A stretch of DNA of 38,120 nt. Origin: Agathobacter sp. GTDB taxonomy: Bacteria; Bacillota; Clostridia; Lachnospirales; Lachnospiraceae. Positions 7,943 to 16,805 of this stretch are shown piece after piece. The notes under the pieces are model-generated. The model ran no database searches. It was not told the DNA's origin and saw nothing but the letters and a program-made list of their open reading frames with translations. The stretch covers positions 1-38,120 of the forward strand of contig JALFLB010000056.1 in NCBI GenBank assembly GCA_022775045.1, in the 5' to 3' direction. The translations under genes were made by a program, and so were the position numbers. How positions within the stretch are numbered: the first letter of the stretch is position 1; each line of letters starts with the position of its first letter.

Positions 7943-7967
7943 GTTAAGTTTTCTGTGAAAACTTAAC
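7943..7967 (+). other. Intercistronic hairpin between flgN and the first flgK
   Basis: Perfect 10-bp stem, GTTAAGTTTT (7943-7952) with AAAACTTAAC (7958-7967), and a CTGTG loop. No T-run follows, so it is more likely an mRNA processing or stability element than a terminator. Confidence 0.5.
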
Positions 7968-8031
7968 ATGCAGCGTCAGCCCTTCGCGCAACGAATTGGA
8001 ATGGCTGATGTCCATGAAGGAGGAACAAGGT

Positions 8032-9735
8032 ATGGCAAACGGATTCGGATCTCTCTATGTCGGAGCATCGGGTCTCCAGAATGCACAGAATGCATTAAAC
8101 ACAACTGCAAACAACCTTGCCAACGTAGACACCAAGGGATACGTTCGTGAGCAGGTTCGCTTTGCAGACAAAAATTATATCAAAATCAAAGATCAGACGA
8201 GCCGTGTCAACATGCAGCAGACAGGACTTGGCGTGTCGATCGGCGATGTTGCACATGCAAGAGATATCTTTCTCGACAAGACTTACCGTCAGGAAGCCGG
8301 CAGAAAGGAATTCTACTCCGCGCAGTATGAGGTCGCAACCTATGTAGAGGACCTGATGCAGGAGCTCAATGGAGAACAGTTCAAGGAGAGCGTGAACAGC
8401 CTTTGGCAGGCGTTTCAGGAACTTTCTACGAAGCCTGCGATCTCCACGAATCAGAACCTTGTTCTGCAAAAAGCGGAATTGCTGGTAACGAGAAGTCAGT
8501 CAATCTATTCGGATCTCAAGAGTTATCAATCCAACATCAACCAGCAAATTAAAGATGACGTTGATCGTGTCAATGAGATTGGAAACCGCGTTTATGAACT
8601 GAATCTCAAAATTCAGAAAGTAGAGGCGGGCGGCATTGAGACGGCTATGACGCTTCGCGACGAGAGAGACAGCCTGCTGGACGAACTCGGACAGTACGGC
8701 AGAATGGAAGTGACAGAGGACGCGACCGGATTCTGTTTCGTCGACTTTGAGGGCGTGCGTTTTATTGATGACCATAGATGTAACAATATCGGTCTGAATT
8801 CTGCCAAAGGCACTGGGTTCTATACCCCATACTGGCCGCAGCAGTCAGACGCAGCGAATGAAAAATACGTCTCGGTATTTCGCCTTGAGGACGAGATATC
8901 AACCGAGATGAATACCGATATAGGCGGAATCAAATCCAAGCTTCTCGCAAGAGGAGACCGATACGGAGTAGCATCGGATCTTACGACGAACGAGGCATAT
9001 GATAAGGTGTCGAGAAGCACCGTAATGGAAGTGGAAGCCCAGATTGATACGCTTTTTTCCAGAATCGTGAAAGCGATGAATGATGTGTACTGTCCGAATG
9101 TGGAGTCTAAGGATGCGATTACTTCTGTGGACGGTACGGTATATCCGGCAGGCACAAAGATTCTCGACGCAGACAACTGTGCGAGAGGTGTGGATGGAAA
9201 GCTTCCACCGAGAGAGCTTTTTACAAGGGTCGGCGTGGATCGTTATACGGAAGTGACCGGAACGGACGGCAAGACCTATTATATATACAATGAAGAGGAT
9301 CCGAACAATACGTCCACGATGTACAGCATCGGTTCGGTATCGATCAATTCGGATCTCAAGAGACAGATTACATTGATGCCGGCTTACACTGCCAACGGAG
9401 CCGTTGATTATGATTTTGGACACCGCCTGGCGAATGCATGGAACGTCAAGGATATGGTACTCAGTCCGGACGACCAGAAGCCGTGCACGTTTGAGGAATA
9501 TTATGACAAGGTCGTATCGCAGCTCGGAATCATTGGAAACACTTATCAGTCAGCGACTGAGACGATGGAGGGAACCGTAAGTTCCGTAGATAACAAGCGC
9601 CAGCAGGTAATCGGTGTGTCATCCGATGAGGAACTGACTTATATGATCAAGTTCCAGTCTGCATATAACGCAGCGAGCCGATTCATGAACGTGATCAACG
9701 AGATGACGGAACTGATCGTGACGGGACTTAAGTAA
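8032..9735 (+). CDS. flgK: FlgK, hook-associated protein 1 (first copy)
   Basis: A 567-residue protein. The N-terminal rod-type motif NTTANNLANVDTKGY lies near residues 24-38, and the family C-terminal segment, IKFQSAYNAASRFMNVINEM, closes the protein. FlgK forms the first hook-filament junction ring outside the cell. ATG 8032 follows AAGGAGG by eight bases and gives the expected short N-terminus before the conserved motif; upstream in-frame codons lack such a site. It is followed after 31 bp by a second, clearly different FlgK-type gene. Length is near that of the usual ~550-residue family. Confidence 0.92.
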   Translation: MANGFGSLYVGASGLQNAQNALNTTANNLANVDTKGYVREQVRFADKNYIKIKDQTSRVNMQQTGLGVSIGDVAHARDIFLDKTYRQEAGRKEFYSAQYEVATYVEDLMQELNGEQFKESVNSLWQAFQELSTKPAISTNQNLVLQKAELLVTRSQSIYSDLKSYQSNINQQIKDDVDRVNEIGNRVYELNLKIQKVEAGGIETAMTLRDERDSLLDELGQYGRMEVTEDATGFCFVDFEGVRFIDDHRCNNIGLNSAKGTGFYTPYWPQQSDAANEKYVSVFRLEDEISTEMNTDIGGIKSKLLARGDRYGVASDLTTNEAYDKVSRSTVMEVEAQIDTLFSRIVKAMNDVYCPNVESKDAITSVDGTVYPAGTKILDADNCARGVDGKLPPRELFTRVGVDRYTEVTGTDGKTYYIYNEEDPNNTSTMYSIGSVSINSDLKRQITLMPAYTANGAVDYDFGHRLANAWNVKDMVLSPDDQKPCTFEEYYDKVVSQLGIIGNTYQSATETMEGTVSSVDNKRQQVIGVSSDEELTYMIKFQSAYNAASRFMNVINEMTELIVTGLK

Positions 9736-9766
9736 GTAGTGATTTAGGGAACAGGAGGAGTAAAAT

Positions 9767-11626
9767 ATGCCATCACAATTTTTCGGACTTAATATTGGGG
9801 CAAGTGCTCTGTCCTCATTTCAGACTTCGGTAAATACGACTGCCAACAACATTGCCAATGTGCAGACGAAGGGGTATACCAGACAGACAACGACACTGCA
9901 GTCGACGGATCCGATCCGTGTGTACAGCCGCTACGGAAGTACCGGAACCGGTGTTATCGCCACTGCGATCACACAGGAGAGAAATCTCTATTACGATACC
10001 AAATACTGGCAGAACAGCTCCAGCAAGGGTTACTATGAGCAGAAGCTGTACTATTTGTATCAGGTGGAGGACGTGATCAAGGATGACAGCACACAGACAG
10101 GATTTACATCGATTTTCTCCAAGATGTTTGCAGGGCTCGATACCTTGAAAACGAAGGGCGAGGAAGTCAGTGTCCGCAACCAGTTCATCCATCAGGCGCA
10201 GAGCTTGTGTACGTATTTTAATGAGTTATCTACAAACCTGACGCAGATGCAGGAAGATGCCAACGAGGAAATCAAAAGCAGCGTGGAAACCGTGAACGCG
10301 ATCTCGCAGAAGGTTGCCATCTTAAATAAAGAAATCAATATGATCGAGGTCCGCGGCGGTCATGCGAATGAGCTCCGTGATCAGAGGGCAAACCTGATCG
10401 ATCAGCTTTCCGAGCTCGTAAATGTTGAGACACAGGAATATGAAGTACATAATACATACGGACAGAACCTTGGCGGAACGAATTACCGCGTGATCATCAA
10501 CGGACAGGTTCTGGTCGATGGAAACGATTACCGGACATTGGACTGCAATACGTCCGATTATAAAAATAACCAGAGTGATGCGGACGGATTGTACTCGATC
10601 GTCTGGTCCGACACCGGCATGGATTTCGCGGCGACATCCGGTACTGCGGGGGGAAGCCTTAAGGCGCTTTTTGCAGTAAGAGACGGTAACAATGCGGAGA
10701 ACATGACAGGAACGGTAGACAGTGTTGAGAATACAACCGATGCGGATGGCGCGACGCGCAGCAGTATCACGATGACGTTCCCGAGCACAACCGATATGAA
10801 TGCAGTTAATCTGCCGGATAACGGAGTGCTTACGATCAATAGCCGCCACTACAACTATGATAGCTGGGAGGCGACGATCGGTCCGGATGGTATCACGAGC
10901 ATTAAGTTTAACCTGACCGAGGAAGTTCCGGCGGAGCGTGCGGCGAATATGAAAGGATCGCAGCTGGTCTGCGGCGAGACGGTGGATGCGCTCGGCGTGC
11001 CGTATTACCAGTCACAGATCACGGAATTTGTCCGTAATTTTGTGAAGATGTTCAACGATATTGAAAAAAAAGGCGTGGACCTCACCGGAAGTCCGATGGG
11101 CGCTTTCTTCGTCGGACAGACTAAGGCCGGCTATACCTACGATGCAAATGATTTTGATGATAAAGTGACAACGGACGGAACACCGTACACGATCAGTTCG
11201 AAGGATGACAGTTATTTCCGTTACACCGCAGGCAACATCGCAGTCAATGCGACATCACTGCAGAATCCGAACTATTTTGCAACCTCTTCGGAGATCATCA
11301 ACGGTGAAGCGAAGTACGATGTGGTTGAGGAACTGCTTAAGCTGCAGAAGGATGTAACCATGTTCCGTGGCGACAATGCGGAGTCCTTCCTCGAGACGTT
11401 ATTGTCCGATATCACCGTAGATGTTGACAAGACGAACATCAGTTACAAGAATTATTACAATCTCCAGACGGCGGTAGCAAACCAGAGAACTTCCGTATCC
11501 GGCGTCGACGAGGACGAAGAGGCATTAAACCTGATCAAATTCCAGAATGCATACAACCTGGCATCCAAAGTAATTTCCGTAATGTCAGAAATGTACGACA
11601 AACTGATTAATGAAACGGGTGTTTAA
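9767..11626 (+). CDS. flgK: FlgK-type hook-associated protein (second copy)
   Basis: A 619-residue protein with the same layout as its neighbour: NTTANNIANVQTKGYTRQ near residues 24-41 and IKFQNAYNLASKVISVMSEMYDKLI at the C-terminus. The middle differs strongly from the first copy and is longer, so this is an old paralogue and not a recent duplication. FlgK and FlgL must alternate at the hook-filament junction. Two FlgK-type proteins could form two stacked rings or serve different filaments. The start ATG follows AGGAGG. The following intergenic region carries CsrA-type hairpins before flgL. Confidence 0.88.
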   Translation: MPSQFFGLNIGASALSSFQTSVNTTANNIANVQTKGYTRQTTTLQSTDPIRVYSRYGSTGTGVIATAITQERNLYYDTKYWQNSSSKGYYEQKLYYLYQVEDVIKDDSTQTGFTSIFSKMFAGLDTLKTKGEEVSVRNQFIHQAQSLCTYFNELSTNLTQMQEDANEEIKSSVETVNAISQKVAILNKEINMIEVRGGHANELRDQRANLIDQLSELVNVETQEYEVHNTYGQNLGGTNYRVIINGQVLVDGNDYRTLDCNTSDYKNNQSDADGLYSIVWSDTGMDFAATSGTAGGSLKALFAVRDGNNAENMTGTVDSVENTTDADGATRSSITMTFPSTTDMNAVNLPDNGVLTINSRHYNYDSWEATIGPDGITSIKFNLTEEVPAERAANMKGSQLVCGETVDALGVPYYQSQITEFVRNFVKMFNDIEKKGVDLTGSPMGAFFVGQTKAGYTYDANDFDDKVTTDGTPYTISSKDDSYFRYTAGNIAVNATSLQNPNYFATSSEIINGEAKYDVVEELLKLQKDVTMFRGDNAESFLETLLSDITVDVDKTNISYKNYYNLQTAVANQRTSVSGVDEDEEALNLIKFQNAYNLASKVISVMSEMYDKLINETGV

Positions 11627-11644
11627 GCCGATCTATACTATAGT

Positions 11645-11680
11645 GGCGCAGGGAAGCGCCATGAATACAAACATGGATGT
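11645..11680 (+). promoter_or_regulatory. Two candidate CsrA-binding sites in the flgL leader
   Basis: First, a hairpin GGCGC (11645-11649) with GCGCC (11656-11660) displays AGGGAA in its loop. Second, ACATGGATGT (11671-11680) is close to the CsrA consensus ACARGGAUGU, with an ACA/TGT stem and GGA in the loop. csrA itself is encoded 2.1 kb downstream. The assignment is inferred from motif and context. Confidence 0.5.
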
Positions 11681-11716
11681 ATAAAGCCTTATGAGTGACA
11701 AAAAGGGGGAATACAC

Positions 11717-13252
11717 ATGCGTGTAACCAACAACATGATTACCGCCAACACCAAGTCCAACATCAATGGCAACAAGGTGCTGGTTGACAAATACAATACG
11801 CAGATGACGACGCAGAAGAAAATCAACCGTCCTTCCGAGGATCCGGTTATCGCAATCCGCTCGCTGCGTATGCAGACAAACTTAAGCCATATCACACAGT
11901 ATCTGGATAACAACATTTCCGATGCCAACGCTTGGCTTGACGTAACCGAGACTGCATTAAACAACATGAAGAAAGTTCTGACGGATATCCGTACCCAGTG
12001 TGTCAACGGATCAACCGATACACTGACCGCGGATGACCGCCGTACGATCCTGAAGTCGCTGCAGGCGATGAGCGATCAGGTCTACAGTGAGGGCAATGCG
12101 GACTACGCGGGACGCACTGTATTTACGGGATATCGTACCTCTTCCCAGCTGACCTTTAAGACGGACGAGAAGGATACGACATACAATATTGACCAGAAAT
12201 TTACCTATCAGGATCTGCAGGAACACCGCTACTATTTCGGCGAGACGGATGTCCCGGCCGATGCGAAGACCGCATGTACGACAGAGATCGGCACACATAC
12301 ATATAGCAGACTGCGCCTGGCATATGACGGCATTGATTCACTGAATTCTTTTTCTTATACGGAAAAAGGAACTACGGTCGACAAGGAATTTGTTTCCTAT
12401 GATGATGTCTTGAATGGAGCTAGTCCAGACGGCAAGATTGTGGTGTACGAGAATGAAGAACAGTGGCGTCAGGCGACCGCAAACGGAGAAGATGCTTTAA
12501 CCCTTGACGACAAAGATATGATCTTCTTAAAAGACACCGGAGAACTTGTGTTAGGCAAAGAAATCGCACATACGATGTCACAGAATAAGGCATCCTTTGC
12601 GATGTCTTACACCAAGACAGGCTTTGAAGCGGGGGAAGCAAGACCGGAGTACTATTACGATTGCACCATGAAGACCCCGGATATGGACGAGGCAGAGGTT
12701 TATACGAAGGAGAACCAGCAGATCTTATTCGAGATCTCAAGCGGCATCACACTTCCAGCAAATACACAGGCGAGCGAAGTATTTGATACGAGCATCGGAC
12801 GTGATGTGACCGAGATGATCGACATCGTAAGCAAGGCAATCGATGCGAACGATAAGGTTGATAAGATCAAGGCAATGATGGAGCGTGATTCCTACGCGGA
12901 TGCGGATTCGCAGAAGGTGCTTCAGACGTATCTTGATGCGGCACAAAAAGAAGCGGATTATGCAAACGATAATCTGAAGAAAACCTACAAGCAGTACATC
13001 ACGAATTTTGATAACTATTTAAATGATGTCAATGATGCGATCACAAACATTGGTAGTTTGCAGAACCGTCTGGATCTGACGCAGACCCGTGTCGAGAACC
13101 AGAAGACCACCGTTGAGGAGCTGAAGTCCAGCAATGATGACCGTGAGATTTCGGATATCATTATCGACTATTCCGCATCTTACAATGCATATACTTCCAG
13201 CCTGACCGCAGCAGCAAAGGTTGGAAAGCAGACATTGCTTGATTATTTGTAA
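11717..13252 (+). CDS. flgL: FlgL, hook-associated protein 3
   Basis: A 511-residue protein. The N-terminus (MRVTNNMIT, then KKINRPSEDPVIAIRSLRM near 39-57) and the C-terminus (SDIIIDYSASYNAYTSSLTAAAKV) are the flagellin-like coiled-coil ends of FlgL. It is much longer than the ~300 residues common in other bacteria because of a large central insert (about 140-370), probably surface-exposed domains. It forms the second junction ring, on which the filament is built. The ribosome binding site GGGGGA lies six bases upstream. Two GGA-hairpin motifs in the leader suggest translational control by CsrA. Confidence 0.92.
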   Translation: MRVTNNMITANTKSNINGNKVLVDKYNTQMTTQKKINRPSEDPVIAIRSLRMQTNLSHITQYLDNNISDANAWLDVTETALNNMKKVLTDIRTQCVNGSTDTLTADDRRTILKSLQAMSDQVYSEGNADYAGRTVFTGYRTSSQLTFKTDEKDTTYNIDQKFTYQDLQEHRYYFGETDVPADAKTACTTEIGTHTYSRLRLAYDGIDSLNSFSYTEKGTTVDKEFVSYDDVLNGASPDGKIVVYENEEQWRQATANGEDALTLDDKDMIFLKDTGELVLGKEIAHTMSQNKASFAMSYTKTGFEAGEARPEYYYDCTMKTPDMDEAEVYTKENQQILFEISSGITLPANTQASEVFDTSIGRDVTEMIDIVSKAIDANDKVDKIKAMMERDSYADADSQKVLQTYLDAAQKEADYANDNLKKTYKQYITNFDNYLNDVNDAITNIGSLQNRLDLTQTRVENQKTTVEELKSSNDDREISDIIIDYSASYNAYTSSLTAAAKVGKQTLLDYL

Positions 13253-13259
13253 AAAATTG

Positions 13260-13335
13260 AAAGCCGGGGGCAAAGCCGCGGAGCAGCGGGTCAGGACAAT
13301 CCGGCTTTGAGTTTTCATAAATTCATCGCGGAGCG
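13260..13335 (+). promoter_or_regulatory. Structured leader of fliW with GGA-displaying loops
   Basis: AAAGCCGG (13260-13267) pairs with CCGGCTTT (13301-13308) around an inner hairpin, CCGC (13276-13279) with GCGG (13286-13289), whose loop is GGAGCA. A further CGC-GGA-GCG triloop lies at 13327-13335, just before the GAGGAG ribosome binding site. GGA in hairpin loops is the hallmark of CsrA sites. A weak T-run after 13308 means the outer hairpin could also partly terminate transcription. Confidence 0.45.
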
Positions 13336-13350
13336 AGAGGAGAAAAGACC

Positions 13351-13806
13351 ATGAAGGCAAAAACAAGAATTTTCGGCGAGATCGAAATCGCAGATGACAA
13401 GATCATAACCCTGGAAAAAGGAATGATCGGATTCCCGGACCTGAACCGGTTCGCATTAATTTTCGACGAGGAGAAGCAGAAGAAGCATAATTCCATCATG
13501 TGGCTGCAGTCCATGGATGACACGGATATCGCTTTTCCGGTTATGGAGCCACTGGCAGTCAGAGAGGACTACAAACCAAACGTAAACGAGGCGATGATTG
13601 CGCCGCTCGGACAACTGAATGAAGAGAACACCTATATCCTCGTAACGGTAACCGTCCCAAAGAAGGTGGAGGATTTTTCCGTGAATCTGAAAGCACCGCT
13701 CATCATCAACATGGACACCCACAAAGGCGTCCAGCTTATCGTTGAGGATGATTATCCGGTAAAATACAAAGTATATCAGATTTTAAAAGAAAAGGCAGGT
13801 GAATAG
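13351..13806 (+). CDS. fliW: FliW, flagellar assembly factor and CsrA antagonist
   Basis: A 151-residue protein of the FliW family: TRIFGEIEI at the start, then KGMIGFPDLNRFALI near 24-38, and NLKAPLIIN near 112-120, all family signatures. FliW binds either flagellin or CsrA in the cytoplasm. When flagellin is exported, FliW is released and removes CsrA from flagellin mRNA. It sits directly before csrA with a 2-bp gap, the conserved Gram-positive arrangement. The ribosome binding site is GAGGAG, eight bases upstream. Confidence 0.95.
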   Translation: MKAKTRIFGEIEIADDKIITLEKGMIGFPDLNRFALIFDEEKQKKHNSIMWLQSMDDTDIAFPVMEPLAVREDYKPNVNEAMIAPLGQLNEENTYILVTVTVPKKVEDFSVNLKAPLIINMDTHKGVQLIVEDDYPVKYKVYQILKEKAGE

Positions 13807-13808
13807 AT

Positions 13809-14027
13809 ATGTTGGCATTGACAAGAAAGAAAGGCGAAGCCCTTGTAATCAACAACAATATCGAGATCACCGTGCTTGAAATCCGCGGCGACCAGATCAA
13901 GATCGGCATCTCGGCTCCGAAGGACGTGCCGGTATACCGCAAGGAAGTATATTTACAGATCCAGCAGGAGAACCAGGCGGCTCTCAGCATCGACGGACTG
14001 GACGCTTTAAAAAATATTATGGGATAA
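13809..14027 (+). CDS. csrA: CsrA, translational regulator
   Basis: A 72-residue protein with the conserved RNA-binding strand residues L4 and R6 (MLALTRKKGE) and R44 in VYRKEVY. A C-terminal extension beyond residue 55 resembles that of FliW-controlled CsrA proteins, where FliW binds. It represses translation by binding GGA motifs near ribosome binding sites; the flagellin, flgL and fliW leaders here all offer candidates. The ribosome binding site overlaps the end of fliW. Confidence 0.95.
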   Translation: MLALTRKKGEALVINNNIEITVLEIRGDQIKIGISAPKDVPVYRKEVYLQIQQENQAALSIDGLDALKNIMG

Positions 14028-14032
14028 AATGC

Positions 14033-14069
14033 ATCGGAGGGTTAACTTTTAGAGGAATCCCTCCGATAT
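14033..14069 (+). promoter_or_regulatory. Sigma-28 promoter of flaG-fliD-fliS embedded in a hairpin
   Basis: TAAC (14043-14046), exactly 15 bp, then TCCGATAT (14062-14069). The -10 element is also one arm of a 9-bp inverted repeat: ATCGGAGGG at 14033-14041 with CCCTCCGAT at 14059-14067. In RNA from the upstream operon this forms a stem followed by a moderately T-rich stretch, so it may also terminate csrA transcripts. Confidence 0.7.
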
Positions 14070-14137
14070 TTCTTCTAGGATAAAAGGATCAGGTTCAACA
14101 TAGTAAGTTACATGAATGAAAACAGGAGGTCATCATC

Positions 14138-14566
14138 ATGGAAATTGAAGCAATCAAAGGTGCAGCAATGACATATCAGGGAAGTGCGTCAACTGCAGAA
14201 ACAAGAGAAGAAGCAAGATCAAAAGTTGAACAGACAGAGAATGCCGGTATCTCAAACAATATTGCGAAGGCAACGGTTGCATTAGATACCAAACAGACAA
14301 GCGGCGAAGAAACCGGCAGCAATACCCAGCAGCAGGATCAGGACAAGCAGAATGCCCAGATCAAGAAGGCTGTGGAGGATATCAATAAGAAGGCAGTCAA
14401 TTCGGAAGCAATCTTTGGTATCCACGAGGCAACGAACCGTGTGACCATCAAGATTGTAGATAAGGACACCAAGAAAGTCATCAAGGAACTCCCACCGGAG
14501 AAGACTCTGGACATGATCGCCAAAGTCTGGGAGATGGCAGGACTTATGGTAGACGAGAAGAGATAA
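14138..14566 (+). CDS. flaG: FlaG-family flagellar protein
   Basis: A 142-residue protein. The C-terminal ~65 residues are a FlaG domain: IHEATNRVTIKIVDKDTKK, then KELPPEKTLDMIAKVWEMAG. The N-terminal half is Gln/Thr/Lys-rich and probably disordered. FlaG proteins affect filament length in other bacteria and are often encoded beside fliD, as here. An AGGAGG ribosome binding site precedes the ATG, and a sigma-28 promoter lies 69 bp upstream. Confidence 0.88.
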   Translation: MEIEAIKGAAMTYQGSASTAETREEARSKVEQTENAGISNNIAKATVALDTKQTSGEETGSNTQQQDQDKQNAQIKKAVEDINKKAVNSEAIFGIHEATNRVTIKIVDKDTKKVIKELPPEKTLDMIAKVWEMAGLMVDEKR

Positions 14567-14612
14567 TAAAGTTAGTAGAGATCGTGGCAAGAAGAATTAG
14601 GAGGGAACCCCT

Positions 14613-16352
14613 ATGGCAATGAGAGTATCGGGTATCAATTCCGGACTGGACACGGATGCGATTGTTCAGGAACTGGTATCAGCATATAGCCAGAAGACAG
14701 AGAAATATACAAAAGAACAGACTAAATTAGGCTGGAAACAGGAGATCTGGAAGAATTTAAATACAAAGGTGTACAGCCTGTACAACAGCGTGGGTAAGCT
14801 TCGTTATTCCAGTGCGTACAGCATGAAGAAGACAACTGTTTCCGACACGACAAAAGCGACGGTTACGGCAAGTGGAGATGCTGTCAACGGGACACAGAAG
14901 CTTCATGTACTGTCGACCGCACAGTCCGGTTATCTGACCGGCGGCAAACTGGCGCTCCGCAAGGAAGTGACCAATGCGGACGGTACAATGTCACTTGAGA
15001 AGACGGACGGCAGAGATGAGGATGGCAACATTATCAAGATTACATCCGGGACAAAGCTGAGTGCGCTTGGCTATACAGACGGCAAAGATACAACTTTAGA
15101 TGTCCATACGACCAACGAAAAGGGCGAGGCTGTCACGCAAAAGATCACACTCGGCAAAGACAGCACGATCCAGGATGTTGTCAGTGCCCTTCGTGAGAAT
15201 GGCTTGAACGCAAGCTTTGACGAGAATAATGGGCGCCTTTTTGTCAGCTCCAAAGATACCGGAAAGGCAGCGGACTTTACCATCAGTGCATCAACCACAA
15301 AGAAGATTCCAAAGACGGATGATGACGGTAATCTGGTAAAAGACAAAGACGGCTACGTTGTTATGGAAGAAATCGAGATGTCCGACGATGAGAGCGCATC
15401 ATCGAAGAAACTGCTCGGCTTACTTGGTCTTGATACAGTGAATAATACCTATGACAATCAGGCTGTGAAAATTGATGGACGCGATGCAGTCATCTCATTA
15501 AACGGCGTAAAGTATACCAATACGACCAATGATTTCGCAATCAATGGATTGAATGTATCAGTTACCGGTGTGACCGATGATGTGACGGATCCGGAGAATG
15601 TTGATCTGTCAACACTCGATGACAGTACCGCAATCACAATTACGACGACAACGGACTCACAGGGAATCTATGATAAGGTTAAAGATTTTCTGACAGAGTA
15701 CAATAATATCATCAATGAGATCACGAAACTGTATAATGCGGATTCTGCAGGTAGTTACGAGCCACTGACGGATGACGAAAAGGACAAGATGTCTGACACG
15801 GAGATCGAAAAGTGGGAGACGAAGATTAAGGATTCCCTTCTCCGCAGGGATACCTCGCTTGGAACTATCATGAATTCTATGATGACGGCGATGTCCAGCC
15901 CGATTACGATCGATGGAAAGGATTACTCGCTTTCAAGCTTCGGCATCCGGACACTCGGATATCTGAATGCGGCAAAGAATGAGCAGAATGCCTATCACAT
16001 TGACGGTGATGAGGATGATGAGAATACATCCGGAAACAAGGACAAGCTGATGGATGCCATCACAAAGAATCCGGATACCGTGATTGATTTCATGAAGCAG
16101 CTCAGTACGAATCTGTACAAAGCGATGGATCAGCAGATGCAGTCCAGCAGTCTGCGTTCCCGTTATAAAATCTACAATGATAAGGAATTGGATAAGGAGT
16201 ATTCCAACCTTACCAAGACCATCAAACAGTGGGAAAGCAAAGTGTCCGATAAGGAAGATTATTACTATAAGAAATTCTCGAACATGGAAACCGCTATGTC
16301 TAAGTTACAAAGCCAGACCAGCTCTCTGAGTTCCATGCTTGGAAGCAGTTAA
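14613..16352 (+). CDS. fliD: FliD, filament cap protein (hook-associated protein 2)
   Basis: A 579-residue protein. The N-terminal FliD domain starts VSGINSGLDTDAIVQELVSAY, followed by GWKQEIWKNLNTKVYSLYNS. A central region of about 80-400 contains beta-rich inserts, and the C-terminal FliD_C domain ends in the coiled-coil SNMETAMSKLQSQTSSLSSM. It caps the growing filament and promotes flagellin folding outside the cell. AGGAGGG lies seven bases before the ATG. Its export chaperones follow. Confidence 0.93.
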   Translation: MAMRVSGINSGLDTDAIVQELVSAYSQKTEKYTKEQTKLGWKQEIWKNLNTKVYSLYNSVGKLRYSSAYSMKKTTVSDTTKATVTASGDAVNGTQKLHVLSTAQSGYLTGGKLALRKEVTNADGTMSLEKTDGRDEDGNIIKITSGTKLSALGYTDGKDTTLDVHTTNEKGEAVTQKITLGKDSTIQDVVSALRENGLNASFDENNGRLFVSSKDTGKAADFTISASTTKKIPKTDDDGNLVKDKDGYVVMEEIEMSDDESASSKKLLGLLGLDTVNNTYDNQAVKIDGRDAVISLNGVKYTNTTNDFAINGLNVSVTGVTDDVTDPENVDLSTLDDSTAITITTTTDSQGIYDKVKDFLTEYNNIINEITKLYNADSAGSYEPLTDDEKDKMSDTEIEKWETKIKDSLLRRDTSLGTIMNSMMTAMSSPITIDGKDYSLSSFGIRTLGYLNAAKNEQNAYHIDGDEDDENTSGNKDKLMDAITKNPDTVIDFMKQLSTNLYKAMDQQMQSSSLRSRYKIYNDKELDKEYSNLTKTIKQWESKVSDKEDYYYKKFSNMETAMSKLQSQTSSLSSMLGSS

Positions 16353-16398
16353 AAGCTGACTTCATTAGATGAAAAAGAAGTTAAGGGGAGGAGTTGCG

Positions 16399-16794
16399 AT
16401 GATTCAGAATCAGGGCTACGCAGCATACAACAACAGCAAAATACTTACGGCCTCACCGGCAGAATTGACATTGATGCTTTATGATGGAGCAATCAAGTTC
16501 ACGAATATCGCAATTATGGCGATCGAGAAGAACGATATCCAGAAAGCACACACCAATATTATTAAAACGGAGCGTATCATCATCGAATTCCAGTCCACTC
16601 TGGATGAGAAATATCCGGTATCCAAGGACTTTAATGCCGTGTATTCTTATCTGATCCGCAGGCTTCGTGAGGCAAATATCAAGAAAGATGCGGAGATCCT
16701 CGAAGAAGTATTAAAGCATCTTCGTACCATGCGCGACACATGGAAGGAAGTTATGGCAAAGACTGCCAACGGAACCAATGTAGCGGTATCATAA
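16399..16794 (+). CDS. fliS: FliS, flagellin export chaperone
   Basis: A 131-residue protein with FliS family signatures: YNNSKILTASPAELTLMLYDGAIKF near 9-33 and VYSYLIRRLREANIKKD near 76-92. It binds the C-terminal helices of flagellin and stops early polymerisation in the cytoplasm. I chose ATG 16399, preceded by GGGGAGG, instead of the upstream codon at 16369, which would add ten basic residues. It is followed after 11 bp by another chaperone-like gene. Confidence 0.93.
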   Translation: MIQNQGYAAYNNSKILTASPAELTLMLYDGAIKFTNIAIMAIEKNDIQKAHTNIIKTERIIIEFQSTLDEKYPVSKDFNAVYSYLIRRLREANIKKDAEILEEVLKHLRTMRDTWKEVMAKTANGTNVAVS

Positions 16795-16805
16795 CAGGGG
16801 GAACT

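Noticed and set aside
11600-11645. Sigma-28-like box GCCGATCT just after the second flgK
   Set aside because: The sequence 15 bp upstream is TAAT and the -10 lacks the final TAA/TAT; it lies within an operon and is probably chance.
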